The notes under the pieces were generated by a model that worked only from the letters and a program-made list of their open reading frames with translations, made no database searches and was not told the DNA's origin. 6,623 nt of DNA from an uncultured archaeon (lineage in GTDB: Archaea; Aenigmatarchaeota; Aenigmatarchaeia; GW2011-AR5), in NCBI GenBank assembly GCA_903825675.1, contig CAIKBN010000176.1, positions 1 to 6,623 on the forward strand, given 5' to 3'. Each line of letters opens with the position of its first letter. Position 1 is the stretch's first letter. The translations under genes and the position numbers were made by a program. Positions 1-4,979 of this stretch are shown here, piece by piece.

Positions 1-18
1 ACGATGCAGAACCGAAAA

Positions 19-62
19 GACGCACCATTGTGCGTCAGGCAGTTTTGCGTCATTGTGTTTTT
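19..62 (+). terminator. Possible terminator of an upstream transcript: hairpin plus T-run
   Basis: GACGCAC (19-25) and GTGCGTC (30-36) form a perfect 7-bp stem with a 4-nt CATT loop. A second TGCGTC copy at 46-51 could replace the 3' arm, and a run of five T follows at 58-62. Archaeal transcription usually ends in T-rich tracts, so this could end a gene lying before the window. That is inference, because the upstream gene is not visible. It could equally be the start of a structured RNA. Confidence 0.3.
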
Positions 63-127
63 GTCAATTTATTTTCCATGGTATCTATGTGCATCTCTTT
101 CAAGAACTGAATACTGTAGTATCAACC

Positions 128-294
128 AAGGTGTTTTGAAAATGAGATCAAACATGGTTATGATGATCTCCTTTCATCTTCAGTAAGCAACGAGGCAGCA
201 GAGAGCTATGCTCTCTAAGGAAACAGAAGTTTATAAGGTGTTTTGAAAATGAGATCAAGATTGCCTTTCCAAAACCACAGGTTTTGAAAATGAG
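128..294 (+). repeat. Three-copy interspersed direct repeat (24, 24 and 14 nt)
   Basis: A 24-nt sequence at 128-151 recurs without mismatch at 235-258. Its 14-nt core GTTTTGAAAATGAG (133-146 and 240-253) occurs a third time at 281-294. Core-to-core spacing is 107 and then 41 nt, and the sequences between copies are unrelated. The repeat does not look like a duplicated gene, and no insertion-sequence ends or transposase are visible. A degenerate CRISPR remnant, a small RNA family or binding sites for a protein are all possible. The uneven spacing argues against an ordinary CRISPR array. All three copies lie upstream of the tfb TATA box, so a regulatory role for tfb cannot be excluded. Confidence 0.75.
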
Positions 295-314
295 TAATCT
301 GGACATGCTTTTTT
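128..314 (+). ncRNA. Candidate structured non-coding RNA region
   Basis: This stretch holds three hairpins. In the first, GAGATCA (144-150) pairs with TGATCTC (164-170); an inner CAT/ATG stem (153-155 with 160-162) closes a GGTT loop, and AAA/TTT pairs (140-142 with 172-174) continue outside. The second is a perfect 7-bp stem, AGAGAGC (200-206) with GCTCTCT (210-216), around TAT. The third pairs CAAAACC (270-276) with GGTTTTG (280-286) around ACA. Repeat copies 1 and 3 each supply an arm. A run of six T at 309-314 could end a transcript. No known RNA family is recognised and strand is inferred from the T-run. Expression is untested, and the hairpins could be chance in AT-rich DNA. Confidence 0.3.
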
Positions 315-322
315 GGCCAAAA
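311..322. promoter_or_regulatory. Perfect 12-bp palindrome upstream of the tfb TATA box
   Basis: TTTTGGCCAAAA is fully self-complementary and ends 9 bp before the TATA box at 332-339. The position fits an operator or activator site for a dimeric regulator of tfb. It overlaps the T-run (309-314), so part of the symmetry may be incidental. No matching site was seen elsewhere in the window. Confidence 0.35.
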
Positions 323-378
323 TGCGAAATCTTTAAATACTTTTCGGATAAAAGCATAACCTTATGAACCTTTCGCAT
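322..378 (+). promoter_or_regulatory. tfb promoter: TATA box flanked by an 8-bp inverted repeat
   Basis: TTTAAATA at 332-339, preceded by an A-rich BRE-like GCGAAATC (324-331), is a good archaeal TATA/BRE pair and predicts a start near 358-364. The same region is bracketed by ATGCGAAA (322-329) and its exact reverse complement TTTCGCAT (371-378). The left arm lies upstream of the predicted start, so it would act as DNA rather than as an RNA stem. The promoter implies an untranslated leader of about 80 nt before the tfb ATG at 441, which is long for archaea. A second AT run, TATATATA at 420-427, is too close to the ATG to serve as a usual promoter. Confidence 0.55.
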
Positions 379-440
379 GTCACTTCGGTAGAGTAACGAA
401 TGCTGAAGAATGCGGTTTGTATATATAGAGATTGATACTT

Positions 441-1364
441 ATGGCTGAATTCAAGTGTCCTGAGTGCGGCTCAAAGAACTTCTACAAGGATTCTGAGCGC
501 GCAGAGAAGATATGTGCCAAGTGCGGGCTTGTACTAGAAGAGAGCATGGTTGATGTTGGCCAGGACTGGAGGGCTTTTGACCATGACCAGACGATCAAGA
601 GAGCCAGGACTGGAGCGCCGTTAACGCACAAGAGGCATGACAAGGGCCTTACTACTGAGATTGGTAAAGGCACCACAGAGCTGTTTAAAGTGCCTGCCAA
701 AAAAAGAAGCCAGTACTTCAGGATAAGAAAGTGGCAGAAAAGACTGCTTACAAGCAAGGACAGGAACATGAGCTTTGCTATGAGCGAGCTACAAAGGCTG
801 GTTTCATTCTTAGGATTGCCGAAAACACTGCACGAAGAGGTTGCAAAGCTGTACGAAAAAGCGCTACAGAAGGGCCTTGTTCGCGGCAGGAGCATTGAAT
901 CTATAATTGCTGCTCTTGTTTATTCATTATCGCGTGAATATGAAACGCCTAGAACGCTTACAGAGATATCGCAGGCAAGCGGTATTGGCAAGCGTGAATT
1001 AGGCAGGACTTACAGATATATCTCAAGGAAGCTGGCTATCAGGATATTGCCAGCTCGCGCTGAGTCATATATTCCTAGATTCTCTTCTATGCTAAAGCTG
1101 AGCGACAAAACACAGATGCATGCCATAAAGATACTGAAGACTGCCAAGGAGAAAGACGTTATATCAGGCAAGGGTCCTTGCGGTTGTGCAGCTGCTGCTA
1201 TCTACATAGCTTCTGTTTTGGAAGGCGAAAGAAAAACGCAGAGAGAGGTTGCTGACGTGGTTGGCGTAACTGAGGTCACCATCAGGAACCGCTACAAGGA
1301 GATGGCTGAGGCCCTGAACATTGAAGAGGAAGTCGAGAAAAGGGCCAAGGAAGAGGAAGAATAA
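441..1364 (+). CDS. tfb: Transcription initiation factor IIB (TFB)
   Basis: Archaeal TFB recruits RNA polymerase to TBP-bound TATA promoters and helps set the start site. The 307-residue protein has the expected order. A zinc ribbon has ligands Cys6, Cys9, Cys25 and Cys28. The B-finger/linker follows (DWRAFD near 43-48, then RTGAP and the HDKGL motif near 65-69). Two cyclin-like repeats fill roughly 105-295, the second with a helix-turn-helix-like EVADVVGVTEVTIRNRY that contacts the BRE. The C-terminus is acidic and lysine-rich. Length is typical of a full TFB. ATG 441 is chosen because MAEFKCPECG begins just before the zinc ribbon; an in-frame TTG at 432 would add three residues. No strong ribosome binding site precedes it. 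Codon use is richer in GC than in the small genes that follow. Confidence 0.97.
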   Translation: MAEFKCPECGSKNFYKDSERAEKICAKCGLVLEESMVDVGQDWRAFDHDQTIKRARTGAPLTHKRHDKGLTTEIGKGTTELFKVPAKKRSQYFRIRKWQKRLLTSKDRNMSFAMSELQRLVSFLGLPKTLHEEVAKLYEKALQKGLVRGRSIESIIAALVYSLSREYETPRTLTEISQASGIGKRELGRTYRYISRKLAIRILPARAESYIPRFSSMLKLSDKTQMHAIKILKTAKEKDVISGKGPCGCAAAAIYIASVLEGERKTQREVADVVGVTEVTIRNRYKEMAEALNIEEEVEKRAKEEEE

Positions 1365-1408
1365 GCAATAAACAGCGGGCCAATAGAAAATTAATTCTGA
1401 TCCACTAC

Positions 1409-1454
1409 TTTTTTATGCTTATCTGATATTAAACACATATTCCTGATGGTGGAG
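1409..1454 (+). promoter_or_regulatory. T-run after tfb and promoter/RBS for the next operon
   Basis: Six T at 1409-1414 lie 45 bp after the tfb stop and could end its transcript. The run continues as TTTTTATGC (1410-1418), a mediocre TATA candidate that would place a start near 1437. GGTGGAG at 1448-1454 matches the archaeal anti-Shine-Dalgarno and sits 5 nt before ATG 1460, supporting that start. The two roles of the T-rich segment cannot be separated by eye. Confidence 0.4.
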
Positions 1455-1459
1455 ACAAT

Positions 1460-1849
1460 ATGGCTGTTCAATTCATTGACATAGAAAAATTAGCAGAGAG
1501 TATAGCCAGAGAGATAGGCAAGAACTATATTGCAGTTGCTGATGGAAACAGGGCCCATATAAAAGACAAAAACATGATTAAGCCGGGAAATAAGACATAT
1601 GGAAGAATACTTTCTATATTTAATTTGAATAATAAGACATTGTATGTAGATTCGCCTAATAAAGAATATGAAATAGCCGTAGATGATGCATTAAGAAAAA
1701 TTGAATTATTTTATGACCATACTGAGGGCACATATCGTGAGGACTTATACCGCATTTATCAAATACCTGAATTAATATTCACACCCATGGAATACCAAGC
1801 GCTTCTAAAAACAAGCGAGCTATTCAATAAGGGTATTTTAAAGAGCTAG
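1460..1849 (+). CDS. Hypothetical protein, 129 aa, first gene of a two-gene operon
   Basis: Family not recognised. The 129-residue product looks soluble and mixed alpha/beta. It has an amphipathic N-terminal helix (IEKLAESIAREIG, about 8-20), beta-like segments around 47-64 (RILSIFNLNNKTLYV), a helix with acidic and basic faces around 72-86, and a tyrosine-rich region (TYREDLYRIY, 91-100). There is no signal peptide, membrane helix, cysteine pair or clear catalytic motif. ATG 1460 is supported by GGTGGAG 5 nt upstream. The next gene begins 14 nt after the stop, so they are probably co-transcribed and may act together. Codons are more AT-rich than in tfb, consistent with lineage-specific or acquired DNA. 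Confidence 0.8.
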   Translation: MAVQFIDIEKLAESIAREIGKNYIAVADGNRAHIKDKNMIKPGNKTYGRILSIFNLNNKTLYVDSPNKEYEIAVDDALRKIELFYDHTEGTYREDLYRIYQIPELIFTPMEYQALLKTSELFNKGILKS

Positions 1850-1854
1850 GTGGC

Positions 1855-1861
1855 GGTGATC
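1855..1861 (+). promoter_or_regulatory. Strong ribosome binding site GGTGATC
   Basis: GGTGATC complements the 3' end of archaeal 16S rRNA. It lies in the 14-nt gap between the two small genes, just before ATG 1864. It fixes that start and indicates that the second gene is translated from a shared transcript. A partial AGGTGG at 1848-1853 overlaps the preceding stop codon. Confidence 0.75.
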
Positions 1862-1863
1862 AG

Positions 1864-2184
1864 ATGCCTGAAAATTCTTATGATATTGTTTTCAATATAG
1901 CAACAAAATTAGGCAGGGTTCTGGGACCTGACTATTCAATTGGTGATAAGCCTTTTACTGATATTGCTAATCTTTTCGGACTAAAGGACGGAACTATAAT
2001 CATATATTTATATTCAAGGGATGCAAAGCACAGAAGTCTTTTAGAGAATGCTATGAAAGAGGTTGGCCTGGAATATGATGTGTTGCCGCCGAACTCATTT
2101 CTTGTTTATCCCCGCAATGAGGACAGTTTATCGCAGTTTGAATTAGACGAAATGTTGAAACTTAGAGGACGTTTAGGCAGATAA
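1864..2184 (+). CDS. Hypothetical protein, 106 aa, second gene of a two-gene operon
   Basis: Family not recognised. The product is small, acidic and apparently cytosolic. Residues 6-20 form a likely helix. A beta strand rich in Ile/Leu/Tyr (DGTIIIYLYSRD, about 42-53) is followed by a helix (about 58-67) and a second strand (LEYDVLPPNSFLVYP, about 69-83). The C-terminus is helical and ends in RGRLGR. The strand-helix-strand core suggests a small ferredoxin-like or ACT-like fold, but this is only a guess from hydrophobic patterning. No metal-binding or catalytic motif is seen. The start is set by GGTGATC directly upstream. A five-T run at 2197-2201 may terminate the operon. Confidence 0.8.
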   Translation: MPENSYDIVFNIATKLGRVLGPDYSIGDKPFTDIANLFGLKDGTIIIYLYSRDAKHRSLLENAMKEVGLEYDVLPPNSFLVYPRNEDSLSQFELDEMLKLRGRLGR

Positions 2185-2196
2185 ATAAAAGAGTTG

Positions 2197-2219
2197 TTTT
2201 TAATGGAAAACTATATATT
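2197..2219 (+). promoter_or_regulatory. T-run (possible terminator) followed by TATA candidate
   Basis: Five T at 2197-2201 lie 13 nt after the stop of the preceding gene. TATATATT at 2212-2219 then lies 25-32 nt upstream of GTG 2244, the usual spacing for a leaderless archaeal transcript starting at that codon. This is the main support for expression of the weak reading frame that follows. AT-rich gaps throw up such matches easily. Confidence 0.35.
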
Positions 2220-2243
2220 ATAGAAGAAACAGTATTATATTTT

Positions 2244-2450
2244 GTGTCTATTAAAAAAGGTGTATCTATCAGAAAGGATCCGCCTCTTGTTTTATACGGT
2301 GCTGTATTAATAAGCGACATTATTCCTGAGTGTATATATAGGGGCTTTAGCAAGACTAGAGAAGCAGGCTCTTATGTTTGCAGTTTTTATGACCGTCTTA
2401 TTGACCGTTTTATAAGACCTATGTACTGCGCTAACAGGCGAGTTGATTGA
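2244..2450 (+). CDS. Doubtful small ORF or 5' remnant of a broken gene, 68 aa
   Basis: No family is recognised. A GTG-started frame gives 68 residues with a hydrophobic stretch (PPLVLYGAVLISDII, about 14-28) and a Tyr/Arg/Cys-rich tail containing YDRLIDRFIRP. Codons resemble the neighbours (AGA, AGG, ATA, GGC). There is no ribosome binding site, but a TATA candidate at 2212-2219 fits a leaderless start. Upstream the same frame stays open back to 2166 without another ATG, GTG or TTG. Downstream it is closed by TGA at 2448, and after 16 more codons by TGA at 2499, then runs in register into the gene at 2523. It may be a true small gene, a pseudogene fragment of a longer protein, or a chance frame. 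Confidence 0.3.
   Translation: MSIKKGVSIRKDPPLVLYGAVLISDIIPECIYRGFSKTREAGSYVCSFYDRLIDRFIRPMYCANRRVD
2395..2418 (+). other. 7-bp hairpin in the gap before the 121-aa gene
   Basis: GTCTTAT (2395-2401) and ATAAGAC (2412-2418) form a perfect stem around a 10-nt loop that repeats GACCGT, also present at 2391-2396. It ends 30 nt before the first TGA of the interrupted frame. It is too short and AT-rich to claim a function. Apart from this hairpin, the doubtful frame and the promoter candidates, 2185-2522 shows nothing else recognisable. Confidence 0.25.
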
Positions 2451-2483
2451 GCGTTTAGAAAGGCTCTGCTACATGCTGAATTA

Positions 2484-2516
2484 TTTTATAAGGATTTTTG
2501 ATATAATTATAGTGAT
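2484..2516 (+). promoter_or_regulatory. Weak promoter/RBS candidate for the 121-aa gene
   Basis: TTTTATAA at 2484-2491 is a passable TATA box that predicts a start near 2512. GTGAT at 2512-2516, 6 nt before ATG 2523, is a partial Shine-Dalgarno match. The two overlap, so they are unlikely both to be used as written. Confidence is low. Confidence 0.3.
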
Positions 2517-2522
2517 AGATAT

Positions 2523-2888
2523 ATGCACGAATTGCCTGTTTGGGGGACGGATAATAAAAATCCTATTTTGAATAATCTTGTTTCTATTTACAAAATGCGA
2601 GGAGAAGCAAAAAATTTAGGATTATATGAATTAGTTAATAAAATCGATGAATCACGGGCAAAGTGGGGTTATCTTGGCGACATTATTCACGGCGAAGAAG
2701 ATGAAAGATATAAACAACTGGCATCAGAGGTATGGGAATTTCTGGATTATGCAACTTTGAAGATTGGATTGAAAAAATATATTGATATGTATAAGTGTTT
2801 GTCTGTAAAAGATCCTAAGTTTAAAAGTATCTATCAAAGGTTTGTAGACTGCGATAAGGATCTGGATTTGAATATTAGCTCATTCTAA
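2523..2888 (+). CDS. Hypothetical protein, 121 aa, helical
   Basis: Family not recognised. The product looks almost entirely helical and soluble. An N-terminal segment (MHELPVWGTDNKNPI) precedes helices around 16-46 (LNNLVSIYKMRGEAKNLGLY onward), 59-90 (acidic HGEEDERYKQLASEVWEFLD, then lysine-rich KIGLKKYIDMYK) and 97-109. There are two Trp in the middle, and three lone cysteines do not make a metal site. The start is the first ATG, with only a partial ribosome binding site. Upstream, the same frame extends through two TGA codons, so this could be the surviving C-terminal part of a longer gene. Its end overlaps the convergent minus-strand gene by 9 bp (2880-2888). Codon choice is AT-rich like the other small genes. 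Confidence 0.7.
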   Translation: MHELPVWGTDNKNPILNNLVSIYKMRGEAKNLGLYELVNKIDESRAKWGYLGDIIHGEEDERYKQLASEVWEFLDYATLKIGLKKYIDMYKCLSVKDPKFKSIYQRFVDCDKDLDLNISSF

Positions 2889-3764
2889 TATTCTTACAGA
2901 GTCAACAATACCATCGCTGTCAGCGTCTATGCCTTCTACTACGTGCGCGCTCTTTTTTGAGATATTTTCAAAGTCCTTTATAATAGCCATGATTGCAGCT
3001 CTTGTACCTGAATAGCGCTTGCCAGCTATCAAAAGAATCTTTTTTGCTGGGTCAAAGGGATTGTCTGTTTTGACTATAATGCCGCACTCGTCGCTGCGGT
3101 AGGTTTTTTTGGTAATAGAAGAATAGATATTCCTCTTTTCATCGAACCGCACTGGCATTTTTTTATTAACCATACCTGTTACCCGGTTTATTACAGGGCC
3201 GCCTATTAGTATGAGGTTATCGTTTAAATCTGCTTTGCGCGCCTCGGTGTCAGTCATTATAACTGGCTTGTCGAATTTTGTAAGAAAGGTTCCGAAGAAG
3301 ATAGCAAAGTCCATGGCATAGCTTAAGTCACGCGATCGCGCGTGCTCTGGGCCATGCGGATCCAAAGAACCGACTATTATCTTGGTGTTTATTTTATTGT
3401 CAATGATAAAGGGCTGGATAAAACTGCTTTCAGCTCTTGGTATTCTTGCTGTTTGATTGAACTCACTAAAGCGCATAAAGAACGACGGCTTCGTAAGCGC
3501 ATAGAATTTGGCTACTGCTCCGCCACGCTCTTCTTTTTTGACAATTCCTATTATGCCGCTATGCTCAAGCTTCCTTATATGGTAATATATCTTTTGCTCA
3601 TGTACGCCTAGTTTTTCAGCAAGCTCTCTCGGATAAGAAGGCTGCTTTGCCAAAAATGATAATATTCTAATGGCTAATGGGGATCTAGGAAAGGTTGTAA
3701 CCTCTTTTGTAGGCAAGGAGTGCATTTTTCCGTCCTTTTCCTTTATTATGAACATTTTTATCAC
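2880..3764 (-). CDS. Winged-helix regulator fused to an S-layer-protein-like C-terminal domain
   Basis: The 294-residue protein joins two parts. Residues about 28-91 form an ArsR-type winged helix: RSPLAIRILSFLAKQPSYP, the recognition-helix region LGVHEQKIYYHIRKLEHSGII, and a wing with GGAVAKFYALT. Residues about 125-294 resemble the C-terminal domain of archaeal S-layer proteins (S_layer_C-like): NLILIGGPVINRVTG (183-196), KKILLIAGKRYSGTRAA (241-257), and an Asp-rich end GIDADSDGIVDSVRILE that looks like a calcium-binding loop. There is no signal peptide or membrane helix, so it probably acts in the cytoplasm as a DNA-binding protein whose second domain senses or binds something. GTG 3764 gives the longest form; ATG at 3755-3753 is equally plausible. 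It is divergent from the UDP-GlcNAc operon, suggesting local control. Domain names rest on motif recall and have not been searched. Confidence 0.8.
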   Translation of the reverse strand: MIKMFIIKEKDGKMHSLPTKEVTTFPRSPLAIRILSFLAKQPSYPRELAEKLGVHEQKIYYHIRKLEHSGIIGIVKKEERGGAVAKFYALTKPSFFMRFSEFNQTARIPRAESSFIQPFIIDNKINTKIIVGSLDPHGPEHARSRDLSYAMDFAIFFGTFLTKFDKPVIMTDTEARKADLNDNLILIGGPVINRVTGMVNKKMPVRFDEKRNIYSSITKKTYRSDECGIIVKTDNPFDPAKKILLIAGKRYSGTRAAIMAIIKDFENISKKSAHVVEGIDADSDGIVDSVRILE

Positions 3765-3836
3765 TATAAATTATTTTTTAATAGTACTATAATATTTTTA
3801 ATAAAGGTATTTAAAGATTAGGTATAATCTAATTGA
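3765..3836. promoter_or_regulatory. Divergent promoter region with two palindromes
   Basis: This 72-bp gap serves the minus-strand regulator and the plus-strand glmU. TATTTAAA at 3809-3816 reads as a TATA box on plus and TTTAAATA on minus. On plus it lies 21-28 nt before ATG 3837, which fits a leaderless glmU transcript, and no ribosome binding site precedes that ATG. On minus it would start RNA near 3787, or other AT runs nearer the gene could be used. ATAGTACTAT (3781-3790) is a perfect 10-bp palindrome near the predicted minus start. AGATTA/TAATCT (3815-3820, 3825-3830) is a 6-bp inverted repeat between the plus TATA and the glmU ATG. Both positions suit repressor operators. The regulator's binding here is inferred. 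Confidence 0.55.
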
Positions 3837-4970
3837 ATGCAATTTGTAATACTAGCTGCTGGCTTAGGCACAAGATTGATGCCATTAACTGCAAATAAAT
3901 CAAAACTAATGCTAGCTATAGCGAACAAACCATTCTTGGAGTGGACTGTTGACGCTGTAAGCAAAATGGGCGAGGTAATCCTTGTTGTGCGGCAGGATCA
4001 AAAAGACATAATAGAATATTTCAATAACTGCAAAATAGCTTATCAGGAAAAACCAAGGGGCACTGCAGATGCTATTGCTGTATGCGAAAGGTATGTTAGT
4101 GGCAGTTTTATTGTTATTAATGGTGATGAATTCATAAAAAAAGAGGATATTGAAAGCTTCAGTAAATTAGAAGGTTATAATATCGCTGTTTCTAAATGCA
4201 AGGATTCAAGCCTATTTGGAAATCTTTCAGTTGAGGGTGGTTTTGTAACCGGCATTGCTGAGAAAGATGGCATTGGCACTTCTATAATTAATGCTGGCAT
4301 GTACATGTTTGATGAAAAAATATTTGAGGCAATAAAAAAGACACAATTATCCGCAAGAGGCGAGTATGAAATTACGGATGCTCTTGAAATTCTTATTAAA
4401 GATGGTGTTAAGATAAAGGCATTTGCATTGAGCAGCTGGAAAACTCTCGGCTATCCCTGGGATATGCTAGATATAAACAAAGAGCTTCTTGACAGAACTG
4501 GCTCTATTATTGGCAAGAAGATTGAGATAAGGCCAGGCTCTTATATAGAAGAGCCTGTTGCCATAGGTGACAACAGCATAATCGGGCCGAATTGCTACAT
4601 AAGAAAATATTCTTCTATTGGCAGTAACTGCAAAGTCGGCAATGCTGTGGAGATAAAAAACAGCATAATAATGGACAATACCAAGATACCACACTTAAGC
4701 TATGTTGCTGATTCTGTTATAGGCAGCAACTGCAATATCGGAGCTGGAACTATATTTGCAAACCTTAGATTAGATGAAAAGCCGATCTCGGTGAAGATAA
4801 AGGGAGAAAAAATTAACAGCAACAGGAAAAAGCTCGGAGCTTTTGTTGGCGATAATGTAAAATTCGGTGTCAATGTTACTGTCATGCCTGGCAAGAAGAT
4901 ATGGCCGAACCTGCTTATACCACCATGCATTAACATAAAAGAGGATTTAGAGAAGCAGCCAGAGCTTTGA
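3837..4970 (+). CDS. glmU: Bifunctional UDP-GlcNAc pyrophosphorylase / glucosamine-1-phosphate N-acetyltransferase (archaeal GlmU type)
   Basis: The likely role is acetylation of glucosamine-1-phosphate, then transfer of UMP from UTP to give UDP-GlcNAc in the cytoplasm. The N-terminal nucleotidyltransferase domain (about 1-220) has [12 protein letters not shown] (7-18), Lys23, [10 protein letters not shown] (71-80), the NGD metal motif (95-97), GEYEITDAL (175-183) and GYPWDML (205-211). A left-handed beta-helix of hexapeptide repeats follows (about 222-355). It carries the acetyltransferase signature [11 protein letters not shown] (283-293, catalytic His286), [14 protein letters not shown] (302-315) and [10 protein letters not shown] (330-339), as in Sulfolobus ST0452. 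At 377 residues it is slightly short. The usual Pro-Lys of the nucleotide-binding loop reads Ser-Lys (22-23). It begins an operon with glmS 9 nt downstream. Other sugar-1-phosphate specificities are possible. Confidence 0.92.
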   Translation: MQFVILAAGLGTRLMPLTANKSKLMLAIANKPFLEWTVDAVSKMGEVILVVRQDQKDIIEYFNNCKIAYQEKPRGTADAIAVCERYVSGSFIVINGDEFIKKEDIESFSKLEGYNIAVSKCKDSSLFGNLSVEGGFVTGIAEKDGIGTSIINAGMYMFDEKIFEAIKKTQLSARGEYEITDALEILIKDGVKIKAFALSSWKTLGYPWDMLDINKELLDRTGSIIGKKIEIRPGSYIEEPVAIGDNSIIGPNCYIRKYSSIGSNCKVGNAVEIKNSIIMDNTKIPHLSYVADSVIGSNCNIGAGTIFANLRLDEKPISVKIKGEKINSNRKKLGAFVGDNVKFGVNVTVMPGKKIWPNLLIPPCINIKEDLEKQPEL

Positions 4971-4976
4971 GGTGAT
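4971..4976 (+). promoter_or_regulatory. Ribosome binding site for glmS
   Basis: GGTGAT immediately follows the glmU TGA and precedes ATG 4980 by 3 nt. It decides the glmS start: the ATG at 4975 is in a different frame, and only ATG 4980 puts Cys at position 2, as catalysis requires. The intergenic gap is 9 nt, so translation is probably coupled. Confidence 0.8.
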
Positions 4977-4979
4977 GAT

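Noticed and set aside
160..166. C/D-box small RNA, from ATGATGA matching a C box
   Set aside because: No CTGA D box follows within a usual distance, and the motif lies inside the stem-loop at 144-170.
4..186. A 60-aa plus-strand reading frame at the window start
   Set aside because: It lacks a ribosome binding site and protein-like composition, and runs through the hairpin and repeat copy 1, which look non-coding.
128..294. A canonical CRISPR array
   Set aside because: Only two full and one partial copy exist, spacing is 107 then 41 nt, and no cas gene is present in the window.
148..378. A 76-aa minus-strand reading frame
   Set aside because: It crosses the repeats, palindrome and tfb TATA box, and its composition does not look coding.
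361..430. A tRNA, suggested by GGTAGAG and CTGAAGA resembling a D-arm and a Phe anticodon loop
   Set aside because: The nucleotides around CTGAAGA do not form an anticodon stem, and there is no T-arm or acceptor stem.
432..440. TTG 432 as the tfb start
   Set aside because: It adds only three residues (MIL) before MAEF and has no ribosome binding site; ATG 441 places the zinc ribbon at the usual distance from the N-terminus.
482..895. A 137-aa minus-strand frame inside tfb
   Set aside because: It is the antisense shadow of a strongly supported gene and has no family features; the same holds for the minus-strand frames inside glmU and glmS and the plus-strand frame inside the regulator gene.
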